A DNA stretch of 7,022 nucleotides from Candidatus Pacearchaeota archaeon (GCA_016234065.1 JACQLJ010000034.1:1-7022), one strand, 5' to 3'. Shown: positions 1 to 5,257, counted from the first letter of the stretch. Numbers and translations are program-made. The notes: generated by a model from the sequence alone, not told the origin.

Positions 1-17
1 GTGGGTGGGAAATACAA

Positions 18-134
18 TCACTTTTTTTCTTCTGTTCTTCTCTGTCCACCTTTCCTGTAAGGATGTTTCTTTCTATTTTTCTTTTTGTCCTTTCTCTTAT
101 TCCTTCTTTCAGAAAATCCAAAATCATCAGACAT
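18..134 (-). CDS. Small, very basic hypothetical protein (38 aa)
   Basis: This is a 38-codon reading frame from ATG at 134 to TGA at 18-20. I do not recognise the product. It begins with a short acidic/aromatic stretch (MSDDFGFSE), and the rest is dominated by Lys and Arg: 17 of 38 residues, with no hydrophobic segment. That composition would suit binding to RNA, DNA or the ribosome, but this is inference only. A TATA-like element lies about 27 nt upstream of the ATG, the same geometry as at the other unit heads here, which is the main reason to believe the ORF. It is the only product in the window without a membrane helix apart from none of the pilin-like set, so it may be unrelated to the pilus genes. 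The composition could also arise by chance in purine-rich DNA. Confidence 0.45.
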   Translation of the reverse strand: MSDDFGFSERRNKRKDKKKNRKKHPYRKGGQRRTEEKK

Positions 135-153
135 TTTTAATATTTAGAAAAAT

Positions 154-161
154 TTATTTAA
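154..161 (-). promoter_or_regulatory. Candidate TATA box for the 38-aa gene
   Basis: TTAAATAA on the minus strand begins 27 nt before the A of the ATG at 134. The spacing suits a leaderless archaeal transcript. AT-rich background makes a chance match plausible. Confidence 0.35.
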
Positions 162-164
162 TGA

Positions 165-560
165 CTAAGAACATAATTTAACACCGCAGGAAACCCCAAA
201 ACTATTGTAGTTAGGTAACCCTGTTTTTGTTGGGTTTAGTTCTTTATACTTAGCTGAACCTTCATTTGATTCATCCCCTTTAAGATTTGCTAGAATATTG
301 CAAGTAACTTTATCCCCATTGTAGATATCTGACGTCTTTAAAGTTCTTTCAACACTGCAAAAATCATAAACACTCTGCGTTGCACATGCTGCACTGCATG
401 CAGTCACGATGCTTTGAACATTATTCGTTGAAAAGTATGATGAAAAATTACTCCATCCCATTGTAAAACCTAGAACTAAAACACCCAAAACAATAACTCC
501 AAGAACGATAAGAATTATTGCATTAACACTCAATCCTTGTCCGCGCTTCCCCTTTTTCAT
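165..560 (-). CDS. Cys-rich type IV pilin-like protein, candidate major pilin (131 aa)
   Basis: This is probably a structural pilin. The N terminus MKKGKRG is a short basic leader ending in Gly and is followed by QGLSVN and a long Val/Leu/Ile helix (about residues 12-33). A class III prepilin peptidase would be expected to cut between G7 and Q8; Q at mature position 1 is common in archaeal pilins. The ectodomain (about 36-131) holds six cysteines (55, 59, 68, 87, 125, 130), enough for three disulfides, and ends with Cys-X4-Cys just before the C terminus. The gene stands alone: a T run and a TATA-like element separate it from the four-gene operon upstream, so it can be expressed at its own level, as expected for a major subunit. 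The start at 560 fits both the leader and the promoter spacing. I recall similar GLS-type proteins with paired cysteines in DPANN genomes, but this is unverified. Confidence 0.85.
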   Translation of the reverse strand: MKKGKRGQGLSVNAIILIVLGVIVLGVLVLGFTMGWSNFSSYFSTNNVQSIVTACSAACATQSVYDFCSVERTLKTSDIYNGDKVTCNILANLKGDESNEGSAKYKELNPTKTGLPNYNSFGVSCGVKLCS

Positions 561-579
561 ATTTTGATTAAGGATTTTT

Positions 580-589
580 TATTTAAAAA
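580..589 (-). promoter_or_regulatory. Candidate TATA box for the 131-aa pilin gene
   Basis: TTTTTAAATA on the minus strand begins 29 nt before the A of the ATG at 560. It lies in the 49-nt gap after the four-gene operon and suggests separate, leaderless transcription of the candidate major pilin. Confidence 0.5.
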
Positions 590-603
590 CTTTGTCTCTT
601 TAT

Positions 604-609
604 AAAAAA
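604..609 (-). terminator. T-run, candidate archaeal terminator
   Basis: Six T residues on the minus strand follow directly after the TAG stop of the 118-aa gene and precede the next TATA-like element. Archaeal termination often uses oligo-T tracts without a hairpin. The run is short, so partial read-through is possible. Confidence 0.4.
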
Positions 610-966
610 CTATCTTTTGTAATATGAAACATTAACCAATAGTTTCTCATCTCCATTATTAAAAAGAGAATTCTTTCTGTATGACTGACCGCTGACAATA
701 ATATTTCCTTTTTCGTCCTGGCTTATGGATATTTTAACATTTCCGTAATCAATTGAATTTTGATAATCCAGTTTAAAATCAGTGTTTTTAGAAAAGGCAA
801 TTTCATCTGAGACAGAGTTTATCGTCTCAATCAATCCTATTCCTGCAAAGTTTCTTGATTCTGTTGCATTGCTCCAGAGAAAACTGCTTATTGTCAAAGT
901 AAATATCGCCACAATGCCGATTACTAAGATTGTTATAGAAACATCGGCTTTTTTGTTTTGAATCAT
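610..966 (-). CDS. Pilin-like minor subunit without cysteines (118 aa)
   Basis: This is a small pilin-like membrane protein. The leader MIQNKKA is followed by DVSITILVIGIVAIFTLTIS, so a class III prepilin peptidase could cut after A7. The helix spans about residues 10-30, and the remaining ~85 residues form a polar, Cys-free ectodomain with alternating beta-like patterns. The start is set at 966 rather than at the ATGs at 987 or 972. It gives an ATGA overlap with the preceding gene, and an AGGAGG Shine-Dalgarno sequence sits 9 nt upstream; the ATG at 972 would leave only 3 nt. It is the last gene of the four-gene operon. The helix and the following NFAGIGLIETINS stretch resemble proteins I recall from Woesearchaeota-type pilus clusters (unverified). 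The exact role is unknown. Confidence 0.8.
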   Translation of the reverse strand: MIQNKKADVSITILVIGIVAIFTLTISSFLWSNATESRNFAGIGLIETINSVSDEIAFSKNTDFKLDYQNSIDYGNVKISISQDEKGNIIVSGQSYRKNSLFNNGDEKLLVNVSYYKR

Positions 967-1442
967 TTGCATCTTCCTCCTGAACATTCAGCCCAAAATC
1001 TTAGTTTATCATTTTCTAAAACAAATTTTGATTCAAACTCAAGGTTTATATTTATTGGGGGAGAATAAGTTAGAATTCTAATTCTTTGTTCTTCGCCTTC
1101 ATATAATTCAAAATTCCATGCACCACTAAAATCTTTTGTGAAAGGAAAATAAGGATACATTACCGAAATTAATTTTTTAACTTCCACTTCAAATTTAGAG
1201 TAATCTCTTTTATTTAGTATATCAACATTCTTTTTATTTTCCAGAAACCCAGAGATTGATTTTGCTGCTAATAAATCCTTCTTTTTATCATCTAGGTATA
1301 TTTGTTTATCAAATAACTTTGGAGAAATGCTTACTGCCAGCACAGAAATAGTAATAACAAAAACAATAATCAATGTTGCAACTAACCACGTCATCGTGTC
1401 TCCAACTTGCGCCTTTTTCGTATTCAAAAAACTATTTTGCAT
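963..1442 (-). CDS. Pilin-like minor subunit (159 aa)
   Basis: This is a pilin-like membrane protein of unknown exact role. The leader MQNSFLNTKKA precedes QVGDTMTW and a hydrophobic helix at about residues 18-38; the likely processing site is A11/Q12. The remaining ~120 residues are extracytoplasmic if it inserts as pilins do, with an aromatic patch (YPYFPF) near the middle and two cysteines close to the C terminus (153, 158) that could form a local disulfide. Its start lies 11 nt inside the preceding gene, and its stop overlaps the next start as ATGA, so translation is probably coupled on both sides. It is the third gene of the four-gene operon. It could also be an ArlF/ArlG-like accessory, since those proteins too have pilin-like N termini. 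Confidence 0.82.
   Translation of the reverse strand: MQNSFLNTKKAQVGDTMTWLVATLIIVFVITISVLAVSISPKLFDKQIYLDDKKKDLLAAKSISGFLENKKNVDILNKRDYSKFEVEVKKLISVMYPYFPFTKDFSGAWNFELYEGEEQRIRILTYSPPININLEFESKFVLENDKLRFWAECSGGRCK
976..981 (-). promoter_or_regulatory. Strong Shine-Dalgarno site, sets the start of the 118-aa gene
   Basis: AGGAGG on the minus strand lies 9 nt before the ATG at 966, inside the 3' end of the preceding gene where it encodes part of a Ser-Gly-Gly-Arg stretch. It is the only strong Shine-Dalgarno site I found in the window and favours the 118-aa product over longer forms. Confidence 0.7.
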
Positions 1443-1932
1443 TTTTCTCTGTTTTTCTCACTATTGATAATATTTTTACAACGATTTCTTTTTCTGAATC
1501 GCCATCTTTTGCCAAAGAGTAAAATGATTTTAATGAATATCTAAATGAGCCAGAATCTTTCGTAATCAAAAGACCTTCTTTAAGATTTAAGTTGCCGGTG
1601 ATTATGTCAGAAAAAACTTTATTTTTACCATCTGGAAAATCCGTGAAGTTTATCTCAAGATAATATTCACCTTCGCCTTCAAATTCTGTTTTGAAGTTCA
1701 AGCGGCAATTTTTCATGAAATCATTTCTGAATTCTTCGTTTAATTCAATAAGTTTTCCGTTTTCAGAAAGGCAATCAGCAACTTGGTTTACCATGATGTT
1801 TGCTTCCACTTCTCTTACATCATACGGCTTGCCGTAAAATTCCGATACAATATAGACAACCGCTCCCGCAACTAAAAACAGAATAATAAACCAGTACACT
1901 GAAATCACTTTGTCTGCGCCGATTTTGTTCAT
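1432..1932 (-). CDS. Pilin-like membrane protein of the YDVREVEAN type (166 aa)
   Basis: This is a single-pass protein with a very short leader, MNKIG, followed by ADKVIS and a hydrophobic helix at about residues 11-31 with an aromatic YWF entry. The helix is followed by FYGKPYDVREVEANIMVNQ, a charged stretch that I recall as the hallmark of a recurrent family in DPANN pilus-like loci (recollection, not searched). Two cysteines (54 and 76) may pair. The C-terminal ~90 residues are predicted to be extracytoplasmic and beta-rich. The start overlaps the stop of the preceding gene as ATGA with no Shine-Dalgarno site, so translational coupling is likely. It is the second gene of the operon. A tip or minor-pilin role is plausible but unproven. 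Confidence 0.83.
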   Translation of the reverse strand: MNKIGADKVISVYWFIILFLVAGAVVYIVSEFYGKPYDVREVEANIMVNQVADCLSENGKLIELNEEFRNDFMKNCRLNFKTEFEGEGEYYLEINFTDFPDGKNKVFSDIITGNLNLKEGLLITKDSGSFRYSLKSFYSLAKDGDSEKEIVVKILSIVRKTEKNAK

Positions 1933-2315
1933 TTTTTATCTACGAAAAAATAATACTCCTTTTGATTTTGTGAATCAAACTCATAAGTCACTTTTACATC
2001 ATTGAAAAAAGAATATGATTGCGAAGTTTTCTCGCGTAGTTTTACATTTACCAAATTATCACTTATTGAAACAACATCTTCGTAATTAACTCCATTTTGC
2101 TTCGCTTTTTCAAAAGCATCTTCCATATTAAGATGAATCATTGTTCCCGGTCTTGCAGAATCAATCATAAGCGCGATTTGCTTTGAATACTTCTCTTCAA
2201 GTTGCGCCTCGCCGCCCATCTTTGAAAAAACAAAAAGCATCAAAATAGTCAGAAAAATCAGGTTCAAAATTATAAAAACAACATTTTCAGCAAGAATCTG
2301 CCCCTTAATATTCAT
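1929..2315 (-). CDS. Pilin-like minor subunit with canonical Glu5 (128 aa)
   Basis: This is the first gene of the four-gene operon. The leader MNIKG is followed by QILAENVVFIILNLIFLTIL: with cleavage after G5 the mature protein starts Q-I-L-A-E, placing Glu at +5, the position that in bacterial type IV pilins and pseudopilins guides subunit registration during assembly. The helix runs to about residue 31. The rest is an ~95-residue ectodomain without cysteines, including SARPGTMIHLNM and a Tyr-rich C-terminal part. The start at 2315 is supported by a TTTATTAA box beginning 29 nt upstream. Its stop overlaps the next start (ATGA). It could be an initiating minor pilin; that is inference from Glu5 and operon position. 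Confidence 0.85.
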   Translation of the reverse strand: MNIKGQILAENVVFIILNLIFLTILMLFVFSKMGGEAQLEEKYSKQIALMIDSARPGTMIHLNMEDAFEKAKQNGVNYEDVVSISDNLVNVKLREKTSQSYSFFNDVKVTYEFDSQNQKEYYFFVDKK

Positions 2316-2336
2316 CTAAAAAACAACTCAAAATTC

Positions 2337-2344
2337 TTAATAAA
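2337..2344 (-). promoter_or_regulatory. TATA box of the four-gene pilin-like operon
   Basis: TTTATTAA on the minus strand begins exactly 29 nt before the A of the ATG at 2315, preceded by an A-rich BRE-like GATAAT. It lies in the ~80-nt gap between two operons and predicts a leaderless mRNA. The same octamer at the same distance occurs at two other unit heads. Confidence 0.6.
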
Positions 2345-2397
2345 ATTATCTAATCATGCCTCCAGATGAAATCATTGTTGTATATGTTAACAAAATT

Positions 2398-3171
2398 TTA
2401 TGCTTTTGTTATGAACTCGTCGCATTGTGGATTTGGGATATTATTTGTTTCAAAAAAATATGGAAGTATAATTTTATCCGATTCAAAGCCAAGATATTTT
2501 GCATAGTCAAATAATGCCCCCTTAGCTAAACCAGTTCTAACCATATACTTTTCTTCAAAATTAATTTCTTTTTTATTTTTCGCGTCATTTTCAATCCTAC
2601 CACTTATATCTTTTTTATATAATTCTTCTGGAGAGTTAACATCATACAAATAACTCAAATAGGTCTCTTGAGTATTTTTCGGCTTGAGAAGTCCTTTAGT
2701 TATCAATTCTTCATAAGTTATCTTTTGTGCATTTTCATTAATTGTTCTGTCAAATTTTAATATACTACAAGCAGCGCAGATATTTTTTCCTAACGCACTA
2801 TCTTTAGTTCCCGCATAATCAACTTTCCCTTCACCAAACATCCACCAGCATTCTGCCATCTGATCGGCAATTGCTTTCATAATTTCCTGCTTGTTATTTG
2901 CATCAACTTTTATTGTTTTTGTAGGAATTATGTCCTTGCAATTTTCTCCTCCAGAAATGCAAACATAACTTGTTCTGCAGTTCAAAGAGCCACCAATAAC
3001 TGATTTCTCTTTAAGAATTACTGAATTATGGCATATTTCTGCATTTGTCTGCTCACCAAGATTCAGCCGAAATAATAAAAATAAAATCACTGAGAAACTT
3101 GCCATTAAAATAACTATAATAACGATTTGCTGTGTTGTCAATTCACCTTGTTTTTTTATTTTTAATATCAT
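2398..3171 (-). CDS. Large Cys-rich pilin-like ectodomain protein (257 aa)
   Basis: This is the largest pilin-like protein in the window. The leader MILKIKKQG is followed by ELTTQQIVII and a helix to about residue 35, with probable cleavage after G9. The ~220-residue ectodomain has eight cysteines (47, 65, 71, 78, 108, 132, 135, 250), an even number compatible with four disulfides. It contains ECWWMFGEGKVDY and a nearby CAAC pair, stretches I recall from DPANN hypothetical proteins (unverified). I place the start at 3171. That ATG overlaps the stop of the 33-aa gene as ATGA, has a GGGTG motif just upstream, and leaves a proper basic leader. Starting at 3237 would add 22 residues that occupy the 33-aa gene in another frame and spoil the leader. 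It is the last gene of its operon. Likely a pilus-tip or surface-binding subunit (inference). Confidence 0.83.
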   Translation of the reverse strand: MILKIKKQGELTTQQIVIIVILMASFSVILFLLFRLNLGEQTNAEICHNSVILKEKSVIGGSLNCRTSYVCISGGENCKDIIPTKTIKVDANNKQEIMKAIADQMAECWWMFGEGKVDYAGTKDSALGKNICAACSILKFDRTINENAQKITYEELITKGLLKPKNTQETYLSYLYDVNSPEELYKKDISGRIENDAKNKKEINFEEKYMVRTGLAKGALFDYAKYLGFESDKIILPYFFETNNIPNPQCDEFITKA

Positions 3172-3269
3172 AAAACACCCACTTTCTTCAAGCCAAAATA
3201 AATTGCCATACTTGCTATTGAAAAAAATGTTATCCAAATTATATACTTTATCAATTCATCAAGATTCAT
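3168..3269 (-). CDS. 33-aa single-helix membrane microprotein
   Basis: A short gene that length cut-offs would miss. It starts at ATG 3269, one base after the TAA of the 187-aa gene, and its TGA overlaps the ATG of the 257-aa gene as ATGA, so it fits exactly between two operon neighbours. The product starts MNLDELIKYIIW, continues with about 20 mostly hydrophobic residues (to about residue 25), and ends with a basic GLKKVGVL tail. There is no cleavable basic leader; the charge pattern (acidic start, basic end) predicts the C terminus inside the cell. Its layout resembles the 63-aa protein at the head of the operon: Asp before the helix, basic residues then Gly-Val/Ile after it. It could be a small structural or regulatory partner of the pilus platform. 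The function is unknown. Confidence 0.75.
   Translation of the reverse strand: MNLDELIKYIIWITFFSIASMAIYFGLKKVGVL
3176..3180 (-). promoter_or_regulatory. Short Shine-Dalgarno-like site before the 257-aa gene
   Basis: GGGTG on the minus strand lies 4 nt before the ATG at 3171, inside the end of the 33-aa gene. GGTG matches the archaeal 16S rRNA tail. The spacing is tight, so ATGA coupling may matter more. Confidence 0.4.
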
Positions 3270-3270
3270 T

Positions 3271-3834
3271 TTATTTTTTCTTTATTTTTTTATCTTCTGG
3301 ATTTATAATTAATTTTACAGGAAAATCTTTTAATGTTATTTGATTTCTTGATACATCTGTTTTTGGTCTTATCCAATTCGGTAAAAAATCAGGACCTATC
3401 CTTATTTCTTCATTTTTATCTATAATAAAGTCACTTTGTGTGCAAATTCCTTTTTTGTCGCAATCGCTTCCTTCTAAATTTAACGCCGTAGTATCTGCAC
3501 ATATGCAAATGCATTTTTCCCACCCTAAATTAGAGCATGAATTCGGAATATCGTTGTTGATTTCTTCCCTAAATCCAGGATTTCCTTTCAGTGTTTTATG
3601 CGGCCAACTTACTAAAATCCAGCCCTCTGGATTGTAAATTTCAACCTCATTTAATTTTGCTTGAATTGATTCGTTCAAATGGTTCAGCGATTCTTTTGCA
3701 AATTCTAATTCTTTTGATTCCTTGGTGTTAAAATAAAGCTGAGTCAAAAAATAAATCAAAAAAATTAGGGATATAACTGCGATTATTATTTTCAGTGTCT
3801 CTTCTGCAAGCAAAAATCCTTTTTTGTTTTTCAT
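3271..3834 (-). CDS. Cys-rich type IV pilin-like protein with Glu5 (187 aa)
   Basis: The leader MKNKKG is followed by FLLAEETLKIIIAVISLIFL, nearly identical in style to a bacterial type IV prepilin: cleavage after G6 gives Phe1 and Glu5. The helix extends to about residue 30, followed by a polar, helix-prone stretch (35-65), then PEGWILVSWP and a cysteine cluster (100, 108, 110, 112, 125, 131) with a Cys-Ile-Cys-Ile-Cys core. I recall GW-x-hydrophobic-P followed by CLCIC-type clusters in DPANN proteins (unverified). Six cysteines could form disulfides or bind metal. The start at 3834 leaves a 2-nt gap after the preceding gene; starting at 3864 would add ten residues overlapping that gene, and still cannot be fully excluded. 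The C terminus is strongly basic (KKIKKK). Likely a minor pilin. Confidence 0.84.
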   Translation of the reverse strand: MKNKKGFLLAEETLKIIIAVISLIFLIYFLTQLYFNTKESKELEFAKESLNHLNESIQAKLNEVEIYNPEGWILVSWPHKTLKGNPGFREEINNDIPNSCSNLGWEKCICICADTTALNLEGSDCDKKGICTQSDFIIDKNEEIRIGPDFLPNWIRPKTDVSRNQITLKDFPVKLIINPEDKKIKKK

Positions 3835-3836
3835 TT

Positions 3837-4247
3837 TTAAAAAAAATCTTTTATGTAATTCCATGTTTTTTCTGACAAATCACCTATTGGTATTCCAGCA
3901 ACTATTCCTGCTGCGCCTCCAATTAAACATCCAACAAAAGGCGCTGCGCCTCCAACTACTGGAGCCCAAACAACGAGTGTGCCAAGTTTCGCTCCCATAT
4001 AACATCCAGCTATTGATAATGGAACTGCTGCAACGATTCTGGGAGGAGTAAATAATTGGCTGCTCTCCTGAACTTGAATTATGTCTTTTGTATCTACCTG
4101 TTCTCCCGCAGTTTTTTGCTTATCATCAACATCTGTCTTGAAAAATTCAGTTATATTGCTGGAAAAATTATAAAGCAAAAATATAACTGCTGCAACAACA
4201 ATTACACCAAGGAGAATTTTTATCAGCTGTTCTGTTGTTAATTCCAT
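3837..4247 (-). CDS. Glycine-zipper membrane protein with ELTT N terminus (136 aa)
   Basis: The function is not recognised. The protein starts directly with MELTTEQLIK and a helix at about residues 8-27; no leader is possible because a stop codon lies two codons upstream. A polar linker (29-68) leads to a hydrophobic Gly/Ala-rich region (71-122) that looks like two packed membrane helices. Glycines recur every fourth residue: 81/85/89 in the first half and 106/110/114/118/122 in the second. Each half contains a Pro and then Gly-Cys-X2-Gly, so C82 and C107 occupy matching positions. Such zippers allow tight helix packing or oligomers, for example channels or membrane-inserting peptides. It is the second gene of the operon, 6 nt after the 63-aa gene. 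The ELTT start matches the mature start predicted for the 257-aa protein. Alternatives include a pore, a holin-like protein or a pilus membrane accessory. Confidence 0.8.
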   Translation of the reverse strand: MELTTEQLIKILLGVIVVAAVIFLLYNFSSNITEFFKTDVDDKQKTAGEQVDTKDIIQVQESSQLFTPPRIVAAVPLSIAGCYMGAKLGTLVVWAPVVGGAAPFVGCLIGGAAGIVAGIPIGDLSEKTWNYIKDFF

Positions 4248-4253
4248 TTTTCA

Positions 4254-4445
4254 TCAAGGCATTATTAAATCCTTAACTTTGTCTATGAGTGAGATGCCCT
4301 TTTCCCTCATTATTAAAACCGCGAACATCAAGACAGCAAGAGTCGCTATTCCGATAATAAGCCAAGGAAGATAATCTGAAATAATCGCTCTTTTTTGGCT
4401 CTTCAGAGACGAAAGAAAGTGAGCTTGCGAAACTTTTTTATCCAT
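4254..4445 (-). CDS. 63-aa single-helix membrane protein, head of the five-gene operon
   Basis: This is a small protein with a polar basic N terminus (1-20, including SQKRA) followed by IISDYLPWLIIGIATLAVLM, one helix (about 25-46), and a short tail REKGISLIDKVKDL. A class III prepilin peptidase could cut after A20, leaving a ~43-residue mature peptide that is almost only helix, like the tiniest archaeal pilins. Alternatively it is an uncut membrane accessory. SDYLPWLI followed by a basic-Gly tail recalls small proteins in other DPANN pilus loci (unverified). The start at 4445 is preferred over 4460 because the TTTATTAA promoter then sits at 29 nt, as at two other heads; with 4460 it would begin only 14 nt before the start. 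The next gene follows after 6 nt. Confidence 0.78.
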   Translation of the reverse strand: MDKKVSQAHFLSSLKSQKRAIISDYLPWLIIGIATLAVLMFAVLIMREKGISLIDKVKDLIMP

Positions 4446-4466
4446 AAGCGAAAAAAACAAAAGATG

Positions 4467-4474
4467 TTAATAAA
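4467..4474 (-). promoter_or_regulatory. TATA box of the five-gene operon
   Basis: TTTATTAA on the minus strand begins exactly 29 nt before the A of the ATG at 4445, preceded by a BRE-like GTGAAACA. It lies in the 53-nt gap after the hydrolase gene and predicts a leaderless transcript. It also decides the start of the 63-aa gene. Confidence 0.6.
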
Positions 4475-4498
4475 TGTTTCACTGAATTCAAAAATAAA

Positions 4499-5236
4499 TC
4501 ATCTTTTCATAACTTTACCATCTTGTAAAACTTTCTTTAATTTTCCGTACCAAATCCCGTATAAATCCCCGCTAGGATGCAAATAGTCCTCGCAATAATA
4601 CCTATTTATGTCCTTGAGCGATTCTTCATCTTTTCTTTCGTTGAACAAATCAACATACATTATTTTTTCCTGTTTTGCAATTTTCATAAATAATTTTCTC
4701 ATTCTTCGCGTTCGGTAAGTGAAAATAACTGCGGAAACAAAAAAGAAAATCGGCGACAAACCAACATTTCCAGAAGGCATAAGAACAATATTCTTGGAAA
4801 ACTTTTTAGCTCGTTGCAAAATCACTTTCAGATTCTCTCCGCTTTTTTGAATATTTTGAAACTTCATAATATCATTTCCGCCAATCATAAAAACATTCAA
4901 GTCATATTTTCTCTGTTTTTGTTTTCCAAAACTTTTTTCCAAGTCGCTTGTTGTAAATCCGCTAACACTTTCATTTTTTATATCTGCATTTGGAAAATCT
5001 TTTGCTAATCTCCCAGCGACGCTTTCTTTTGGATTTTTAAGCCCAAAACCAAATCCGGTGCTATCTCCAGTAACTAAAATTCTCATTTTTGGATTTCTTA
5101 ATTTTCTCTCAAATTTCCCTGAATTTTTGTATGCAGGAGACATTTTATTTGCGTAATAAAATACCCTAAAAACTTCAAAAGCAAAAATAAAAACAATCGC
5201 GGCGATAACAAAAATGAAAATATTTACAAAAGCCAT
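4499..5236 (-). CDS. Membrane-anchored SGNH/GDSL-family hydrolase (245 aa)
   Basis: This is an esterase or lipase/acyl-hydrolase of the SGNH fold. All four blocks are visible: GDST at 57-60 (nucleophile Ser59), the block II Gly93 in SVSGFT, GGND at 119-122 (Asn121), and EDYLHPS with Asp217 and His220 as the remaining catalytic pair. An N-terminal helix (about 3-22) anchors it. The segment after the helix is rich in Lys/Arg, which by the positive-inside rule would put the domain in the cytoplasm. A second hydrophobic stretch (about 160-173) followed by YRTRRMRK lies between blocks III and V and could touch the membrane. Substrates of this family include acylated glycans and lipids; none can be assigned here. 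It has its own TATA-like box and sits between the pilus platform and the pilin operons, so a role in modifying pilus glycans or lipids is possible. Confidence 0.88.
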   Translation of the reverse strand: MAFVNIFIFVIAAIVFIFAFEVFRVFYYANKMSPAYKNSGKFERKLRNPKMRILVTGDSTGFGFGLKNPKESVAGRLAKDFPNADIKNESVSGFTTSDLEKSFGKQKQRKYDLNVFMIGGNDIMKFQNIQKSGENLKVILQRAKKFSKNIVLMPSGNVGLSPIFFFVSAVIFTYRTRRMRKLFMKIAKQEKIMYVDLFNERKDEESLKDINRYYCEDYLHPSGDLYGIWYGKLKKVLQDGKVMKR

Positions 5237-5257
5237 TTGGTAATTTTGCTAAGAGGA

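Noticed and set aside
967..987. Longer starts (987, 972) of the 118-aa protein
   Set aside because: The AGGAGG site lies inside or too close to these starts but ideally before the ATG at 966, which also forms an ATGA overlap.
2346..2375. Nine-codon ORF with an internal GGAGG in the gap between the two large operons
   Set aside because: Too short, no hydrophobic or other recognisable content, and it overlaps the region just upstream of the operon TATA box.
3172..3237. 22-residue N-terminal extension of the 257-aa protein
   Set aside because: It would cover most of the 33-aa gene, lacks its own signal, and destroys the basic leader before the helix.
4490..4494. T5 run after the hydrolase stop as a terminator
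   Set aside because: Five T residues are not notable in such AT-rich DNA; it may act weakly but cannot be supported on its own.
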